DNA of 64,000 bases, taken from NCBI RefSeq assembly GCF_900169485.1, contig NZ_LT821227.1, positions 62,001-126,000 on the forward strand, written 5' to 3'. This DNA is from Phoenicibacter congonensis (GTDB lineage Bacteria > Actinomycetota > Coriobacteriia > Coriobacteriales > Eggerthellaceae). The notes under the pieces were generated by a model that ran no database searches, was not told the origin of the DNA, and worked only from the letters and a program-made list of their open reading frames with translations. Shown here one piece after another: positions 36,443 through 45,445 of this stretch; position 1 is the stretch's first letter; each line of letters starts with the position of its first letter. A program made the translations under genes and the position numbers.

Positions 36443-36724
36443 CTACCACCTCTTAGTCTTCAAATTGTGAATGTGGACAAGTTCACCTTTGTGAATCATC
36501 GCGGTTGCAACGCCAATCGTTTCGCTATACTCAATTAAATCTTGATCTTTGGCAACTTCAGATAGTGCAACCTTGTGAAATCGGGGGATGTCATTACATG
36601 CAAAAAAGGAATCACCACTGCATTCAGTTGAGGCGCTGATTACAAGCTCGTCTCCAACTACAACATCTTGCAACACGACCCCAACAGTATCGCCAAATTC
36701 ATGAACAAAAACAGTTTTTGCCAT
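36443..36724 (-). CDS. SAF-domain small subunit of UxaA/SuyA-type lyase
   Basis: 93 residues with the SAF fold found at the N-terminus of UxaA and as SuyA: VGVVLQDVVVGDELV, then NDIPRFHKVALSEVAKDQDL and YSETIGVATAMIHKGELVHI with the family's HN motif. It pairs with the large subunit that follows 2 nt later. Preceded by the enolase-superfamily gene (11-nt gap) and an AGAAAGG site. Confidence 0.82.
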   Translation of the reverse strand: MAKTVFVHEFGDTVGVVLQDVVVGDELVISASTECSGDSFFACNDIPRFHKVALSEVAKDQDLIEYSETIGVATAMIHKGELVHIHNLKTKRW

Positions 36725-36735
36725 AAAACGCCTTT

Positions 36736-37944
36736 CTACATTGAATATCGCAAAGTCGAAGAAACAGTGTGAACTATAGAGTTTTCAATTGCCTCCTTCG
36801 TAGGTTCCTGCCCAATTCCTGGCAAATCGGGAACTTTATATCTACCATGAACAGGCTGATAGTCATAAATGCAACTCTCGCGACTCTCTTTCCCGAGGGC
36901 ACGTTGGTGATGTTCGTGGATCAAGAAGTTAGGAATAGCTGCCTCTAACTGCAAAGCTGCTGCCTTTGAAATTGGACTTCCACAAACATGTGCCTGAACA
37001 TTACAATCATAAACTTGGCCCATTTCTGCTATCTTTTTAGCTTCTGAAATTCCACCGCATGTGCAAAGATCAGGCTGTAAAACTTTGAGAGAGTGATTCT
37101 CGAAGAAATTGCGGTATCCAAAACGAGTATAAATTCGCTCCCCTGAAGCAAGCGGAATAGAAGTGTTTTCTGCAACGATCTGCATCATGTCTGAATTCAA
37201 AGGATGCACAGGTTCTTCCATATAGAAAATCCGAAGAGGCTCGAGAGCATGTGCAAGTTGAATTGCAGAAGTTGTGTCGGTGTTTGAATGAAGCTCAATG
37301 ATGATATCAATGTCATCACCGCCAGCCTCTCTCATTGCAGCAACACGATTGACCACCTCATTTAGAACCTGATTTGTGAGAGGCCCCCTGCGATTCCATT
37401 CAATGCCTGTCTTTGGGACTGCGAAAGGATCAACCTTTAAAGCATCGTAGCCATCCTCTATAATCGCGGTCGTGACTTCAGCATATTGCTTGACGTCAGA
37501 AAGTCGACCCACAGGATATTTATCACCCCAGCCATATTGCAACTGTGAGGCATAAACCCTCAAATCGTCATTTTGTTTCCCGCCCAATAACTCATAGACA
37601 GGAACGTTCAAGGCTTTACCTTTTATGTCATAAAGAGCAACATCAATGGCGCTCATTGCTGCGCTTACGACGGTTCCACCGCCCATTCCCCAAAAAGTCT
37701 CGCGAAATAACTTGTTCCAAATCATGTCAGACTTAAAAGGATCGAGCCCAATAACCACTTCTGCAAAATCGCAAACCATTCCAAATCCGCCGCGCCAACC
37801 TTTTCCATAGGCTAGACCAACTTCGCCATAACCAGAAATGCCTTCATCTGTGTTAACCCGAACAATGACAGGACTCCAGGCTCCACGAGTTGCACCAGCA
37901 TTCCCGCTTTTAATTTGCATCACATCTACACTTGTAATTTTCAT
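36736..37944 (-). CDS. Enolase-superfamily (mandelate racemase/galactonate dehydratase-like) enzyme
   Basis: 402 residues. The N-terminal capping domain, then a TIM barrel with metal ligands at IIIELHSNTD, FYMEEPV and SGERIYTR, and a His in QAHVCGSPIS. These are features of the sugar-acid dehydratase subgroup (galactonate, gluconate, mannonate types), which turn an aldonate into a 2-keto-3-deoxy acid. The start is ATG 37942-37944 with GGAGG upstream, not the longer frame to 37995. Residues about 93-99 (KSDMIWN) are encoded by a stretch identical over 16 nt to the dispersed repeat. Substrate unknown; operon context suggests an imported acid. Confidence 0.85.
   Translation of the reverse strand: MKITSVDVMQIKSGNAGATRGAWSPVIVRVNTDEGISGYGEVGLAYGKGWRGGFGMVCDFAEVVIGLDPFKSDMIWNKLFRETFWGMGGGTVVSAAMSAIDVALYDIKGKALNVPVYELLGGKQNDDLRVYASQLQYGWGDKYPVGRLSDVKQYAEVTTAIIEDGYDALKVDPFAVPKTGIEWNRRGPLTNQVLNEVVNRVAAMREAGGDDIDIIIELHSNTDTTSAIQLAHALEPLRIFYMEEPVHPLNSDMMQIVAENTSIPLASGERIYTRFGYRNFFENHSLKVLQPDLCTCGGISEAKKIAEMGQVYDCNVQAHVCGSPISKAAALQLEAAIPNFLIHEHHQRALGKESRESCIYDYQPVHGRYKVPDLPGIGQEPTKEAIENSIVHTVSSTLRYSM
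37714..37734. repeat. Match to the dispersed repeat inside the enolase-superfamily gene
   Basis: Sixteen nt, AAATCATGTCAGACTT, are identical to the repeat core; the flanking tail differs. In gene direction it reads AAG TCT GAC ATG ATT (KSDMI), the only open frame of that orientation. The protein has normal length here, so this is not an obvious insertion. Confidence 0.5.
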
Positions 37945-38019
37945 AAAAGTTAAAGCCTCCAAATGAAAGTTAAATACAAAAACAGAGGGCCGCATTTGCG
38001 ACCCTCGTTTAAAAAACCA

Positions 38020-38784
38020 TTAATCAATGGTCCAACGCAGCATTCGCTTCTTAATAGTTTCAAAGATTTGCATAACGACAATCAAAACAACCACCATGAA
38101 AATAAAACCAGCCCATGTGTTAGCAAAGATTCCAAGGTCAGCATATTTCTTTACGAAGTAGCCCATGCCTTCGCCCGCGCCGTACATTTCTGCAAAAACG
38201 AGCATCAGAAATGAACTTCTGAGGGAGTTTACGAAACCAGCTAAAATTGCAGGACTTGCAGCAGGAAGAATTACCTTAAAAAACCGCTTTACTCCCCTAA
38301 TTTCAAGAGTTCGGGCTTTGTCTAAATAGCGCTTGTCAATCGTCATAATTCCAGTAATTGTTGCAAAGAGAGTTGCCCAAACAATGTTGTAGACAATCAA
38401 AATGACTGACGCTACAAAAATTGAAGGGGCGAGCATAAGAACAAAAGGGGAAAGCAAAATCGCTGGAATGACAGAAAATGCATAAATTACAGGATGAAGA
38501 ATCTCACGAATGCGCTCGTTGAGACCCATAATTGCACCGAGAACAAGAGCAATTAACAAAGCAAAGAAAATTGAAGGCACGAGCAGTTTGAAACTTGCAA
38601 ACATATTGGGGATAAACTGGTCTTTATTATCCATGAACGCTTTCCAAACCATATCGCTCGATGGGAAAAGATAGGCGTTAACCAGTTTGTTGTTAGCCAA
38701 TACACAATATAAAACAACCAACCCAACAAAAATTAAGGCGGTTGGCCAATACTTTTTGCATAGGCCACTAAATTTCTTCATCAT
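38020..38784 (-). CDS. ABC transporter permease, SsuC/TauC type
   Basis: 254 residues with six membrane helices and the BPD_transp_1 EAA loop (LDKARTLEIRGVKRFFKVILPAASPAI, about 154-180). This subfamily serves nitrate, sulfonate, taurine or riboflavin/pyrimidine precursor uptake. GGAGCA before the ATG. It lies between the binding protein and the enolase-superfamily gene. Confidence 0.88.
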   Translation of the reverse strand: MMKKFSGLCKKYWPTALIFVGLVVLYCVLANNKLVNAYLFPSSDMVWKAFMDNKDQFIPNMFASFKLLVPSIFFALLIALVLGAIMGLNERIREILHPVIYAFSVIPAILLSPFVLMLAPSIFVASVILIVYNIVWATLFATITGIMTIDKRYLDKARTLEIRGVKRFFKVILPAASPAILAGFVNSLRSSFLMLVFAEMYGAGEGMGYFVKKYADLGIFANTWAGFIFMVVVLIVVMQIFETIKKRMLRWTID

Positions 38785-38822
38785 TGCTCCTTGAAATTAA
38801 TAATTAAAGTGCGTAATTAAAA

Positions 38823-39920
38823 TTAAGCGTTGTGTTTTTGATAGAACTCTTCCATCTTCTTGTAGAAGGCCTCATCATCTTTGCCATATTTTGACTTGCA
38901 GTCATCAAGAGCACTCTTGTAAAGTTCGCAGTTGATGTGGTCGTCAATGTTGATTCCGTTGCCTTCTTTAAGATAGCCAGTTTTTCCGAGAATATCCCAA
39001 GCTCGTTCAACACCGTCTTTAAGAGGATCCACATTAACGCGGTAATGTTCGTCGAGCATATATGCTGCAACATAGTCTTCATCGGCTCCGATTGCCTTCG
39101 CAAGGAGTTTAACTGACTCATCTTTGTTCGCTTCATACCACTGTTGAGCGCGAATAAGAGCTCGGTTGATAGCTTTGATAGTGTTTGGATTGTCTTTGAC
39201 CCATTGTGAATTAGCAACCATGCGGCAACATGAATAATCAGCCATGATGTCACTTTGATAGGCAACAATGTCAATCTCGCCATCAGCAGCCATTTTCTTT
39301 GCTGTCTGAGTTTGTCCAGTACCAAGAAGTGCATATGCCACATCACCACGCACAACAGCAGCTAGAGCATCATTGTAGTCTTTAAAGATTTGCCAATCGC
39401 AAACTTCAAGTGGCTTGTCATATCCCTTTTCCATCAATGCGCCAGTAAATGCGAAGTAGCTTGGGTTAACCGCAACCTTCTTGCCAACAAAAGACTCAAT
39501 GCCGTTCCACTCAGCTCCTTTTTGCCCTACAACTGGCATGCAACCAGTCAGCATGTGACCACCAAAAACGGTAATGTCCACACCATTTGAAATTTGCTGC
39601 AATGGATTTGAGGTGCCAGCGTTAGACACTACATCTGTCTTGCCAGAAGAAAGAAGACCCATAGCATCGAGAACAGCGGTAGCTTCAACTTTCTCGATGG
39701 TGATTCCTTCTTCTTTAAAATAACCTTTGTCTTCTGCGATAACCACAAGCACATTGCCGCTTGTGCCATAATTCCAGCGTACGGTAGATTGCTCTACAGC
39801 TCCGCTTGAGTCAGATGATTTCGAAGAATCGCCACTCGAACATCCAACCATGCCTGTTGTTGCGACCGCCAAACCAGCGGCACCAACAATCTTGAAGAAA
39901 TCCCTTCTCGAATAAACCAT
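38823..39920 (-). CDS. ABC transporter substrate-binding lipoprotein, SsuA/NMT1-like
   Basis: 365 residues. Tat-type signal RRDFFKIVGAAGLAVATTG runs into the lipobox VGC (Cys at about 27), followed by a Ser/Asp linker. The mature part is a periplasmic-binding fold of the NMT1/sulfonate class (VRWNYGTSGNVLVVIAEDKG, GKTDVVSNAGTSNPLQQI, VDITVFGGHM). RR plus a lipobox suggests Tat export and lipid anchoring. The ligand is an organic anion by family; identity unknown. Good GGAAGGGAG ribosome site. Confidence 0.85.
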   Translation of the reverse strand: MVYSRRDFFKIVGAAGLAVATTGMVGCSSGDSSKSSDSSGAVEQSTVRWNYGTSGNVLVVIAEDKGYFKEEGITIEKVEATAVLDAMGLLSSGKTDVVSNAGTSNPLQQISNGVDITVFGGHMLTGCMPVVGQKGAEWNGIESFVGKKVAVNPSYFAFTGALMEKGYDKPLEVCDWQIFKDYNDALAAVVRGDVAYALLGTGQTQTAKKMAADGEIDIVAYQSDIMADYSCCRMVANSQWVKDNPNTIKAINRALIRAQQWYEANKDESVKLLAKAIGADEDYVAAYMLDEHYRVNVDPLKDGVERAWDILGKTGYLKEGNGINIDDHINCELYKSALDDCKSKYGKDDEAFYKKMEEFYQKHNA

Positions 39921-39947
39921 TAATCTCCCTTCCTTTCCTATAAAAGA

Positions 39948-40745
39948 TTAACTATCGACCCTATCAACAACGTCTTTGTTGATTTGTCTAATGAGTTCTC
40001 CACGAAGTGTTGCAACTTCAGGATTGTCATATTGATGCTCACGCGAAACGCAGAAGTCATCAGCAACTTTCACATCGAAAATAATGCTCGATGGGCGTTG
40101 GCCCAAAACGATAATCCTGTTAGCCAAAAGCAAAGCTTCATCAACATCATGCGTAACAAAGAAAACAGTTTTTCTTGGTTCTTGGCCTCTCCAGAGTTGC
40201 AGTACAAGATCTTGGAGTTTCGCTCTTGTAACAGCATCAAGGGCACCAAAAGGCTCGTCCATCAAAAAGATTGGTGGGTCAATCGCAAATGCCTGCGCGA
40301 TGGCACATCTCTGTTTCATTCCTCCAGAAAGTTCCTTTGGAAGTTTCTTAAACACATCAGCATCAAGACCAACATTTTTGAGCATTTCATAGGCAAGCTT
40401 TTCACGATCTTCCTTGCTCATTTCTGGGAAACGTTGCTTGATTGCAAGCGTGATGTTCTCGCCTGCTGTAATCCAGGGGAACAAACCATAATCCTGAAAA
40501 ACAACACCTCTATCAAGCGAAGCATCTTTTACAATCTCTCCATCAATGCTAATCTCGCCCGAAGTTGCATTCTCAAGGCCAGCCAGCAATCGAAGCAGAG
40601 TCGATTTACCACAACCAGACTGACCCAAAATGCAGACAAACTCGCCAGGCTCAAATGAAGCATTAATGTTCTCTAGAATTAACCTGTCAGTTCCTGGATA
40701 AGAAAATACGAGGTCTTTAATTACAATCTTGTCGTTGTCTGCCAT
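39948..40745 (-). CDS. ABC transporter ATPase, SsuB/TauB type
   Basis: 265 residues. Walker A LGQSGCGKSTLLRLL (about 36-50), Q-loop VFQDYGLFPW, signature LSGGMKQRCAIAQA, Walker B IFLMDEPFGALDAVTR and switch FVTHDVDEAL. All intact. Forms the importer with the permease and binding protein that follow. It is 4 nt after the broken aminotransferase gene. Confidence 0.93.
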   Translation of the reverse strand: MADNDKIVIKDLVFSYPGTDRLILENINASFEPGEFVCILGQSGCGKSTLLRLLAGLENATSGEISIDGEIVKDASLDRGVVFQDYGLFPWITAGENITLAIKQRFPEMSKEDREKLAYEMLKNVGLDADVFKKLPKELSGGMKQRCAIAQAFAIDPPIFLMDEPFGALDAVTRAKLQDLVLQLWRGQEPRKTVFFVTHDVDEALLLANRIIVLGQRPSSIIFDVKVADDFCVSREHQYDNPEVATLRGELIRQINKDVVDRVDS

Positions 40746-40749
40746 TTAC

Positions 40750-41925
40750 CTAACCTTTCCTAATTAAAGCATCAGCAATGCGCTGCCCAGCGAGTTTAAT
40801 ATTTTCGCTGCTGGTAGCAAGATTTATTCGAATAAATGTATTAGAGTTTTGCCCGCCAAACCAAGAACCAAAGTCAGGGGCGATTTCGCAGTCATTAATC
40901 ACAAAATCAACAAGTTCTTCAGAAGAAACATATGCACCTAAATCAAGCCATGTCAAATAGGTCCCCTGCAAATCAGCAAACCAAACTTTCGGGCACCTAG
41001 ACTGAATGGTCTCTTTCAAAAGCTTGTAATTGTCTTGGATGATGTCGTTAACTTCACTCAACCAATTCTCACCGCCATTAAAAGCAGCTGTGCATGCAAT
41101 GTATCCAAAAGGGTTACCTGTATTGATGCGCAGCTCTTTTGTGTGTGCCAAATAACGCTCTCTTTAATTTTCGTCTGGAATCACAATGAAAGAATTTTGA
41201 CAGCCTGCAACGTTGAATGTTTTGGATGGAGCTGAAATGGTAACTAAAATATCGTTAAAATCACCCACAGTTGCAGCGGGAACGTGGACATAATCCTTCG
41301 CTAGTATGTCTTGATGAATCTCATCCGACAAAACAATGACACCGTGCTTTTTGCAAATATTTAACAGCTTCGTTATTTCATCTTTTGTCCAAACTCGACC
41401 GCAAGGGTTGTGAGGAGAACAGAAAATAAAGCCCTTCACATTGTTGTCAATTACCTTTTGTTCAAAATCGTTGAGATCAATTCTGTAGCTTGTGTCTGTG
41501 CGAACTAATTCACTTTCCACTAGTGTGCGCGCATTATTTACAACAGCTTCGCTAAACGGATAATAAACTGGAGTTTGAATGATTACAGCATCGCCAGGCG
41601 CAGTAAAAGACTGCAACAGCCAATTGAAACCCGCAACTACACCAGGCGAAAAGCATATCCACTCGCGCTCGATGTTATAACCATGATGCTCTTTTTCCCA
41701 CTTTATGATTGCATCGAAATAGTCATCTGGAACAGAGTAGTACCCATAAACACCCTGCGCACAATATTCACCAAGAGCATCGATGACACACTGTGGAGCT
41801 TGAAAATCCATATCTGCAATCCAAAGAGGCAAAGGCTCATTGTCAAACGAAAATCGCTCTCGCAAATTGTCCCACTTGCGCGAATTCGTTCCCTTCCTTG
41901 GAACATACACAATCTCAGATGGCAT
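40750..41925 (-). pseudogene. MalY/PatB-type C-S lyase (class I aminotransferase fold) with in-frame stop
   Basis: Two open frames in the same phase make up one protein of about 390 residues. The first (41164-41925) holds MPSEIVYVPRKGTNSRKWD, LWIADMDFQAPQCVIDAL, CSPHNPCGRVW, LSDEIHQDIL and the PLP lysine in SAPSKTFNVAG. It ends IVIPDEN-TAA. The codons that follow (RERYL) run straight on into HTKELRINTGNPFGYIACTA, the normal continuation. Relatives usually have a hydrophobic residue at the stop position, so a TTA-to-TAA change is the simplest explanation. The start is ATG 41923-41925 with GGGGGA upstream. MalY/PatB enzymes release a thiol, pyruvate and ammonia from cystathionine-like substrates. 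A sequencing error or readthrough cannot be excluded. Confidence 0.82.
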
Positions 41926-42149
41926 TAAAATGCATCCCCCAACCCAAAAAAATAGATGATTTAAAACGCAGATAAACACGCGAAAAGCACAGAACAACTT
42001 AAATTGCAGAACCACAATATATCACTTAAACTGACTACTTTCAAATAATCTCGTTATTGTTATTGAGATTTAAAAAACAAGACGAAAGCAAAGAATGAGA
42101 AGTCAAGCAATTAAGAAACATAACTAGCGAATTTAAGCTATGAGAAAAT

Positions 42150-43427
42150 ATGAATATGGACAGGATGATTCTTCACATAGACCTAAATTGTTGCTACGGG
42201 CAAATTGAATGTGAAGAACACCCAGAACTTCGCGATAAACCTGTGGTTGTCGCCGGCAAAGAAGAACTTCGCCATGGAATCGTTATGGCCAAAAACCAAG
42301 TAGCGAAAGAACGAGGAATCAAAACTGCCTGCACGCTTCGCGAAGCAAGACAAATTTGTCCTGATGTGGTTGTTGTTCCACCGAACTTTGATTTATATAA
42401 ACGCGTCAGTCGAGACACTAGAAAAATCTATTACAGCTATTCTGACCAGGTTGAACCCTTTGGAATTGATGAGTGCTGGGTCGATGTAACCCACACACAC
42501 GAATGTTTAGGAATGACGCCTGAAGAAATCGCCTATGACGTAAACCGACGCGTAAAAGAAGAAATAGGTCTAACCACTTCTGTGGGGCTTTCGTGGAACA
42601 AAATTTTCGCAAAATTCGGAAGCGATTACAAAAAGCCAGATGCTGTGACCATAATCACACGTGACAACTACAAAGACATAGTTTGGAGGTCGAAAGTTCG
42701 CGATTTGCTCTATGTTGGTGCAGCCACCGAACGCAGGTTAAATAATGCTGGCATTTTTACAATCGAGCAGCTCGTTCATGCCTCCGACAAATTCCTAGCG
42801 AGCGAACTCGGGAAAATGGGGTTTGTCCTTCGAGATTTTGCGAACGGTAACGACACTTCTCCAGTAAAAACATTTAACCCCGACCATTGCGACGTTGACC
42901 GCGAGATTAAAAGTTATGGAAACGGAATAACATTTCCCCGCGATATCGATGATTTTTTGACAGCAAAAGCTGTGACGCACATGCTCGCTGAAAGCGTGGC
43001 GCAGCGGATGCGCGAAGATTGTGTGCGTGCAAAAACCGTGAGCGTCGCAATTAGGAGCAGTGAAGACCTAGGTTTCATTTCAAGACAAAAAAAGCTTGAC
43101 ATAGGAACAAACATAACAATCGAAATTTGCGACATTGCCTGGGAACTTATGCGCACCAACTGGTTTTTTCCGCAAATGCCAGCGCGTGGGCTTTATGTAA
43201 CGTGCTCAAACCTAGAATCAGATGATCTGCCTATTCAGCTGACGATTGATGACCAATACAAAAATCGCGAGAAACTAGGGCACCTCGACAAGAAAATTGA
43301 CAAACTTCGAAGCATGTATGGCAACAACTCAATAATGTGGGGCGCAAAAGCAAGCGATGTCGATACTTCAAATATGGACATAAAAGACGATAATACCGTG
43401 CATCCAATTTCATTTTTCCACGACTAA
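42150..43427 (+). CDS. Y-family DNA polymerase (DinB/Pol IV-like)
   Basis: 425 residues. Catalytic carboxylates lie in ILHIDLNCCYGQIE (about 7-20) and FGIDECWVDVT (about 103-113). VVVAGKEELRHGIVMAKN and TTSVGLSWNKIFAKFGSDYKKPDA are the nucleotide-binding and helix-hairpin regions. A little-finger domain follows. The replacement of usual FFAS by NCCYGQ in the first motif is unusual. No beta-clamp binding peptide was evident at the C-terminus. It would bypass lesions. It is a single gene with no LexA-like box noticed. Three possible ATGs lie within 6 codons; the first is given. Confidence 0.9.
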   Translation: MNMDRMILHIDLNCCYGQIECEEHPELRDKPVVVAGKEELRHGIVMAKNQVAKERGIKTACTLREARQICPDVVVVPPNFDLYKRVSRDTRKIYYSYSDQVEPFGIDECWVDVTHTHECLGMTPEEIAYDVNRRVKEEIGLTTSVGLSWNKIFAKFGSDYKKPDAVTIITRDNYKDIVWRSKVRDLLYVGAATERRLNNAGIFTIEQLVHASDKFLASELGKMGFVLRDFANGNDTSPVKTFNPDHCDVDREIKSYGNGITFPRDIDDFLTAKAVTHMLAESVAQRMREDCVRAKTVSVAIRSSEDLGFISRQKKLDIGTNITIEICDIAWELMRTNWFFPQMPARGLYVTCSNLESDDLPIQLTIDDQYKNREKLGHLDKKIDKLRSMYGNNSIMWGAKASDVDTSNMDIKDDNTVHPISFFHD

Positions 43428-43530
43428 CAAGAGTCCTAATCAAGCGATAAAGACGTAAACTTCTTTATAAATGGGAAGCTTGCTTAAAGTTTTTAAATAA
43501 ATTACTAAATGCTATTTAAATAGGTGGGGT

Positions 43531-45327
43531 ATGGTCAAGAAACAGTCATTAACTACAAGAAGTCTTTATTTTTATTGGCAAGCAACGAAAAAGCACATGG
43601 GATATTTTGTGCTTCTAATCGCTTCTACTGCAATATTTGTCGGTTGCCTCACCTATGGAAATCCCTACATCATGGGCAAGATTGTGGACCGTGTTTCACT
43701 TGGATATGTGCCACAAGATCAACTGTTTGATGTCTATGCACCCTATTTAATATCTCTCGTGCTCATAAATTTGCTTGGCCAAGCGGGATCAAAACTGCAA
43801 GATTATGCAACCTACAAGCTAAACATTTTGGTGACCTATGACCTGTCAATCACTTGTTTTGATTGCCTCTGCAACCAATCGGTCGCTTTCCATTCATCAA
43901 ACTATGGTGGCGCACTCGTATCGGCAACATCGAAATTTTTAAACGCCTATCAAGAGCTGATTCGAAACATAAATTATCCGTTCATGCCAATTTTAATGAG
44001 TGTAATTTGTACTTGCGCATTGCTAGCGCCACTAATCCCGCAATATGTCGCTATCTTGTTAGTGATTCTCTGCCTGTATGCCTTCACTTCCTACAAAATG
44101 TACAAGAGAATTCTGCATCTAAATGAAAAAGCATCGGTTGCACAAAACTCTCTGTCAGGAGAACTTAGTGATGCAGTAACAAACATATTGGCAGTCAAAA
44201 CCTGCGGAAGAGAAGATTACGAGAAGAAAATTTTTGATGAAGCTGCAGTAAACGTTCGCAATCGCGACTCGATTCGAATGAAATCGTCTCTCATTCGCGG
44301 GATAATCACCGCTGCAATTGCACTCGTGATGATGACTGTAGTTGGAATATTCATTTGTGTAGGAAACACAATGTTTAGCATTCGCCCAGGCACGCTAATA
44401 ATTATGTTTACCTACACCTATTCACTAACGCAGCAATTCAACCACCTTGCAAATGCGCTTGAACGCCAAAATAAGGCGTTCGGTGACGCATATGCGATGA
44501 CGGCAGTTCTTGACGAACCACGCCTTGTTGACGACGCGCACGATGCAAAAGACATGCACGTCAATAACGGAGAAATTGAGTTTAAAAACATTGGCTTTTC
44601 ATACACCGACGGAGGCTCAAAAACGACTGTCTTCAACAACTTTAATCTCAAAATCAATGCCGGAGAGAAAGTTGGGCTAGTTGGGGTTTCGGGCTCAGGA
44701 AAAACAACATTAACGAAACTTTTGCTGAGGCTCTCTGACATCCAAGTAGGCCAAATTCTAGTCGATGGCCAAAATGTTGCTGATGTGACACAGCAATCGT
44801 TGCGACGACAAATCGTATATGTTCCACAAGAACCACTGCTGTTCCACAGGACAATTGCCGAAAACATTTCATATGGACGTCCAAGTGCGACTGTTGAAGA
44901 AATCGAGCAAGCCGCACAAAATGCAAATGCATATGATTTCATCAAAAGCCTACCACAAGGTTTTAATACTCTAACTGGAGAGCGCGGCGTCAAACTGTCA
45001 GGAGGCCAGCGTCAACGCATCGCGATTGCTCGCGCTATGCTCATAAACGCGCCAATTCTGGTTCTAGACGAGGCCACGAGCGCGCTTGATTCCGAGAGCG
45101 AAGCGACGGTGCAAGACGCTCTCGCAAAGCTCATGAAAGGAAGAACCACAATTGTGGTAGCGCACAGGCTTTCAACAGTTGCTAACCTCGACAGAATCGT
45201 TGTCCTCAAACAAGGCGAAATAATTGAAGATGGCTCACATTCCGGCCTAATCAGGTTAAATGGAGAATATGCGCGACTTTGGAATCGTCAAACTCAAGTC
45301 AACGAAGAACTAAAACGCACAGCCTAA
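43531..45327 (+). CDS. ABC exporter, fused membrane and ATPase domains
   Basis: 598 residues. Six membrane helices (about 20-320) and an ATPase: Walker A LVGVSGSGKTTLTKL, Q-loop VPQEPLLFH, signature KLSGGQRQRIAIA, Walker B PILVLDEATSALDSES and H-loop VVAHRLSTVAN. A half-transporter of the multidrug/lipid (MsbA/ATM) class, working as a dimer. GGTGGGG before the ATG. Its last 51 nt are duplicated after the stop. Substrate unknown. Confidence 0.92.
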   Translation: MVKKQSLTTRSLYFYWQATKKHMGYFVLLIASTAIFVGCLTYGNPYIMGKIVDRVSLGYVPQDQLFDVYAPYLISLVLINLLGQAGSKLQDYATYKLNILVTYDLSITCFDCLCNQSVAFHSSNYGGALVSATSKFLNAYQELIRNINYPFMPILMSVICTCALLAPLIPQYVAILLVILCLYAFTSYKMYKRILHLNEKASVAQNSLSGELSDAVTNILAVKTCGREDYEKKIFDEAAVNVRNRDSIRMKSSLIRGIITAAIALVMMTVVGIFICVGNTMFSIRPGTLIIMFTYTYSLTQQFNHLANALERQNKAFGDAYAMTAVLDEPRLVDDAHDAKDMHVNNGEIEFKNIGFSYTDGGSKTTVFNNFNLKINAGEKVGLVGVSGSGKTTLTKLLLRLSDIQVGQILVDGQNVADVTQQSLRRQIVYVPQEPLLFHRTIAENISYGRPSATVEEIEQAAQNANAYDFIKSLPQGFNTLTGERGVKLSGGQRQRIAIARAMLINAPILVLDEATSALDSESEATVQDALAKLMKGRTTIVVAHRLSTVANLDRIVVLKQGEIIEDGSHSGLIRLNGEYARLWNRQTQVNEELKRTA

Positions 45328-45391
45328 AACTATGAGTAACTTTGGAATCGTAAAAACTCGAATCTATGAAAAGCTAATGCGCACCGCCTAA
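45277..45391 (+). repeat. Imperfect duplication of the 3' end of the ABC exporter gene
   Basis: The last 51 nt of the exporter gene (45277-45327, CTTTGGAATCGT to GCCTAA) recur 12 nt later (45340-45391, same beginning, ending CGCACCGCCTAA) with several changes in the middle. The second copy is not part of a longer reading frame. It is a decayed tandem duplication. Confidence 0.7.
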
Positions 45392-45445
45392 CAAAGCAAA
45401 CTAAAAGCTACTCTCGCATGCGTTTGTTCAGTTTAAATGCTATTG

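Noticed and set aside
40750-41151. Separate small aminotransferase-like gene
   Set aside because: It is in phase with the preceding frame and completes the MalY/PatB fold, so it is the 3' part of one broken gene.
44418-44993. Minus-strand frame of 191 codons inside the ABC exporter
   Set aside because: Antisense to the conserved ATPase domain; shadow of codon bias.
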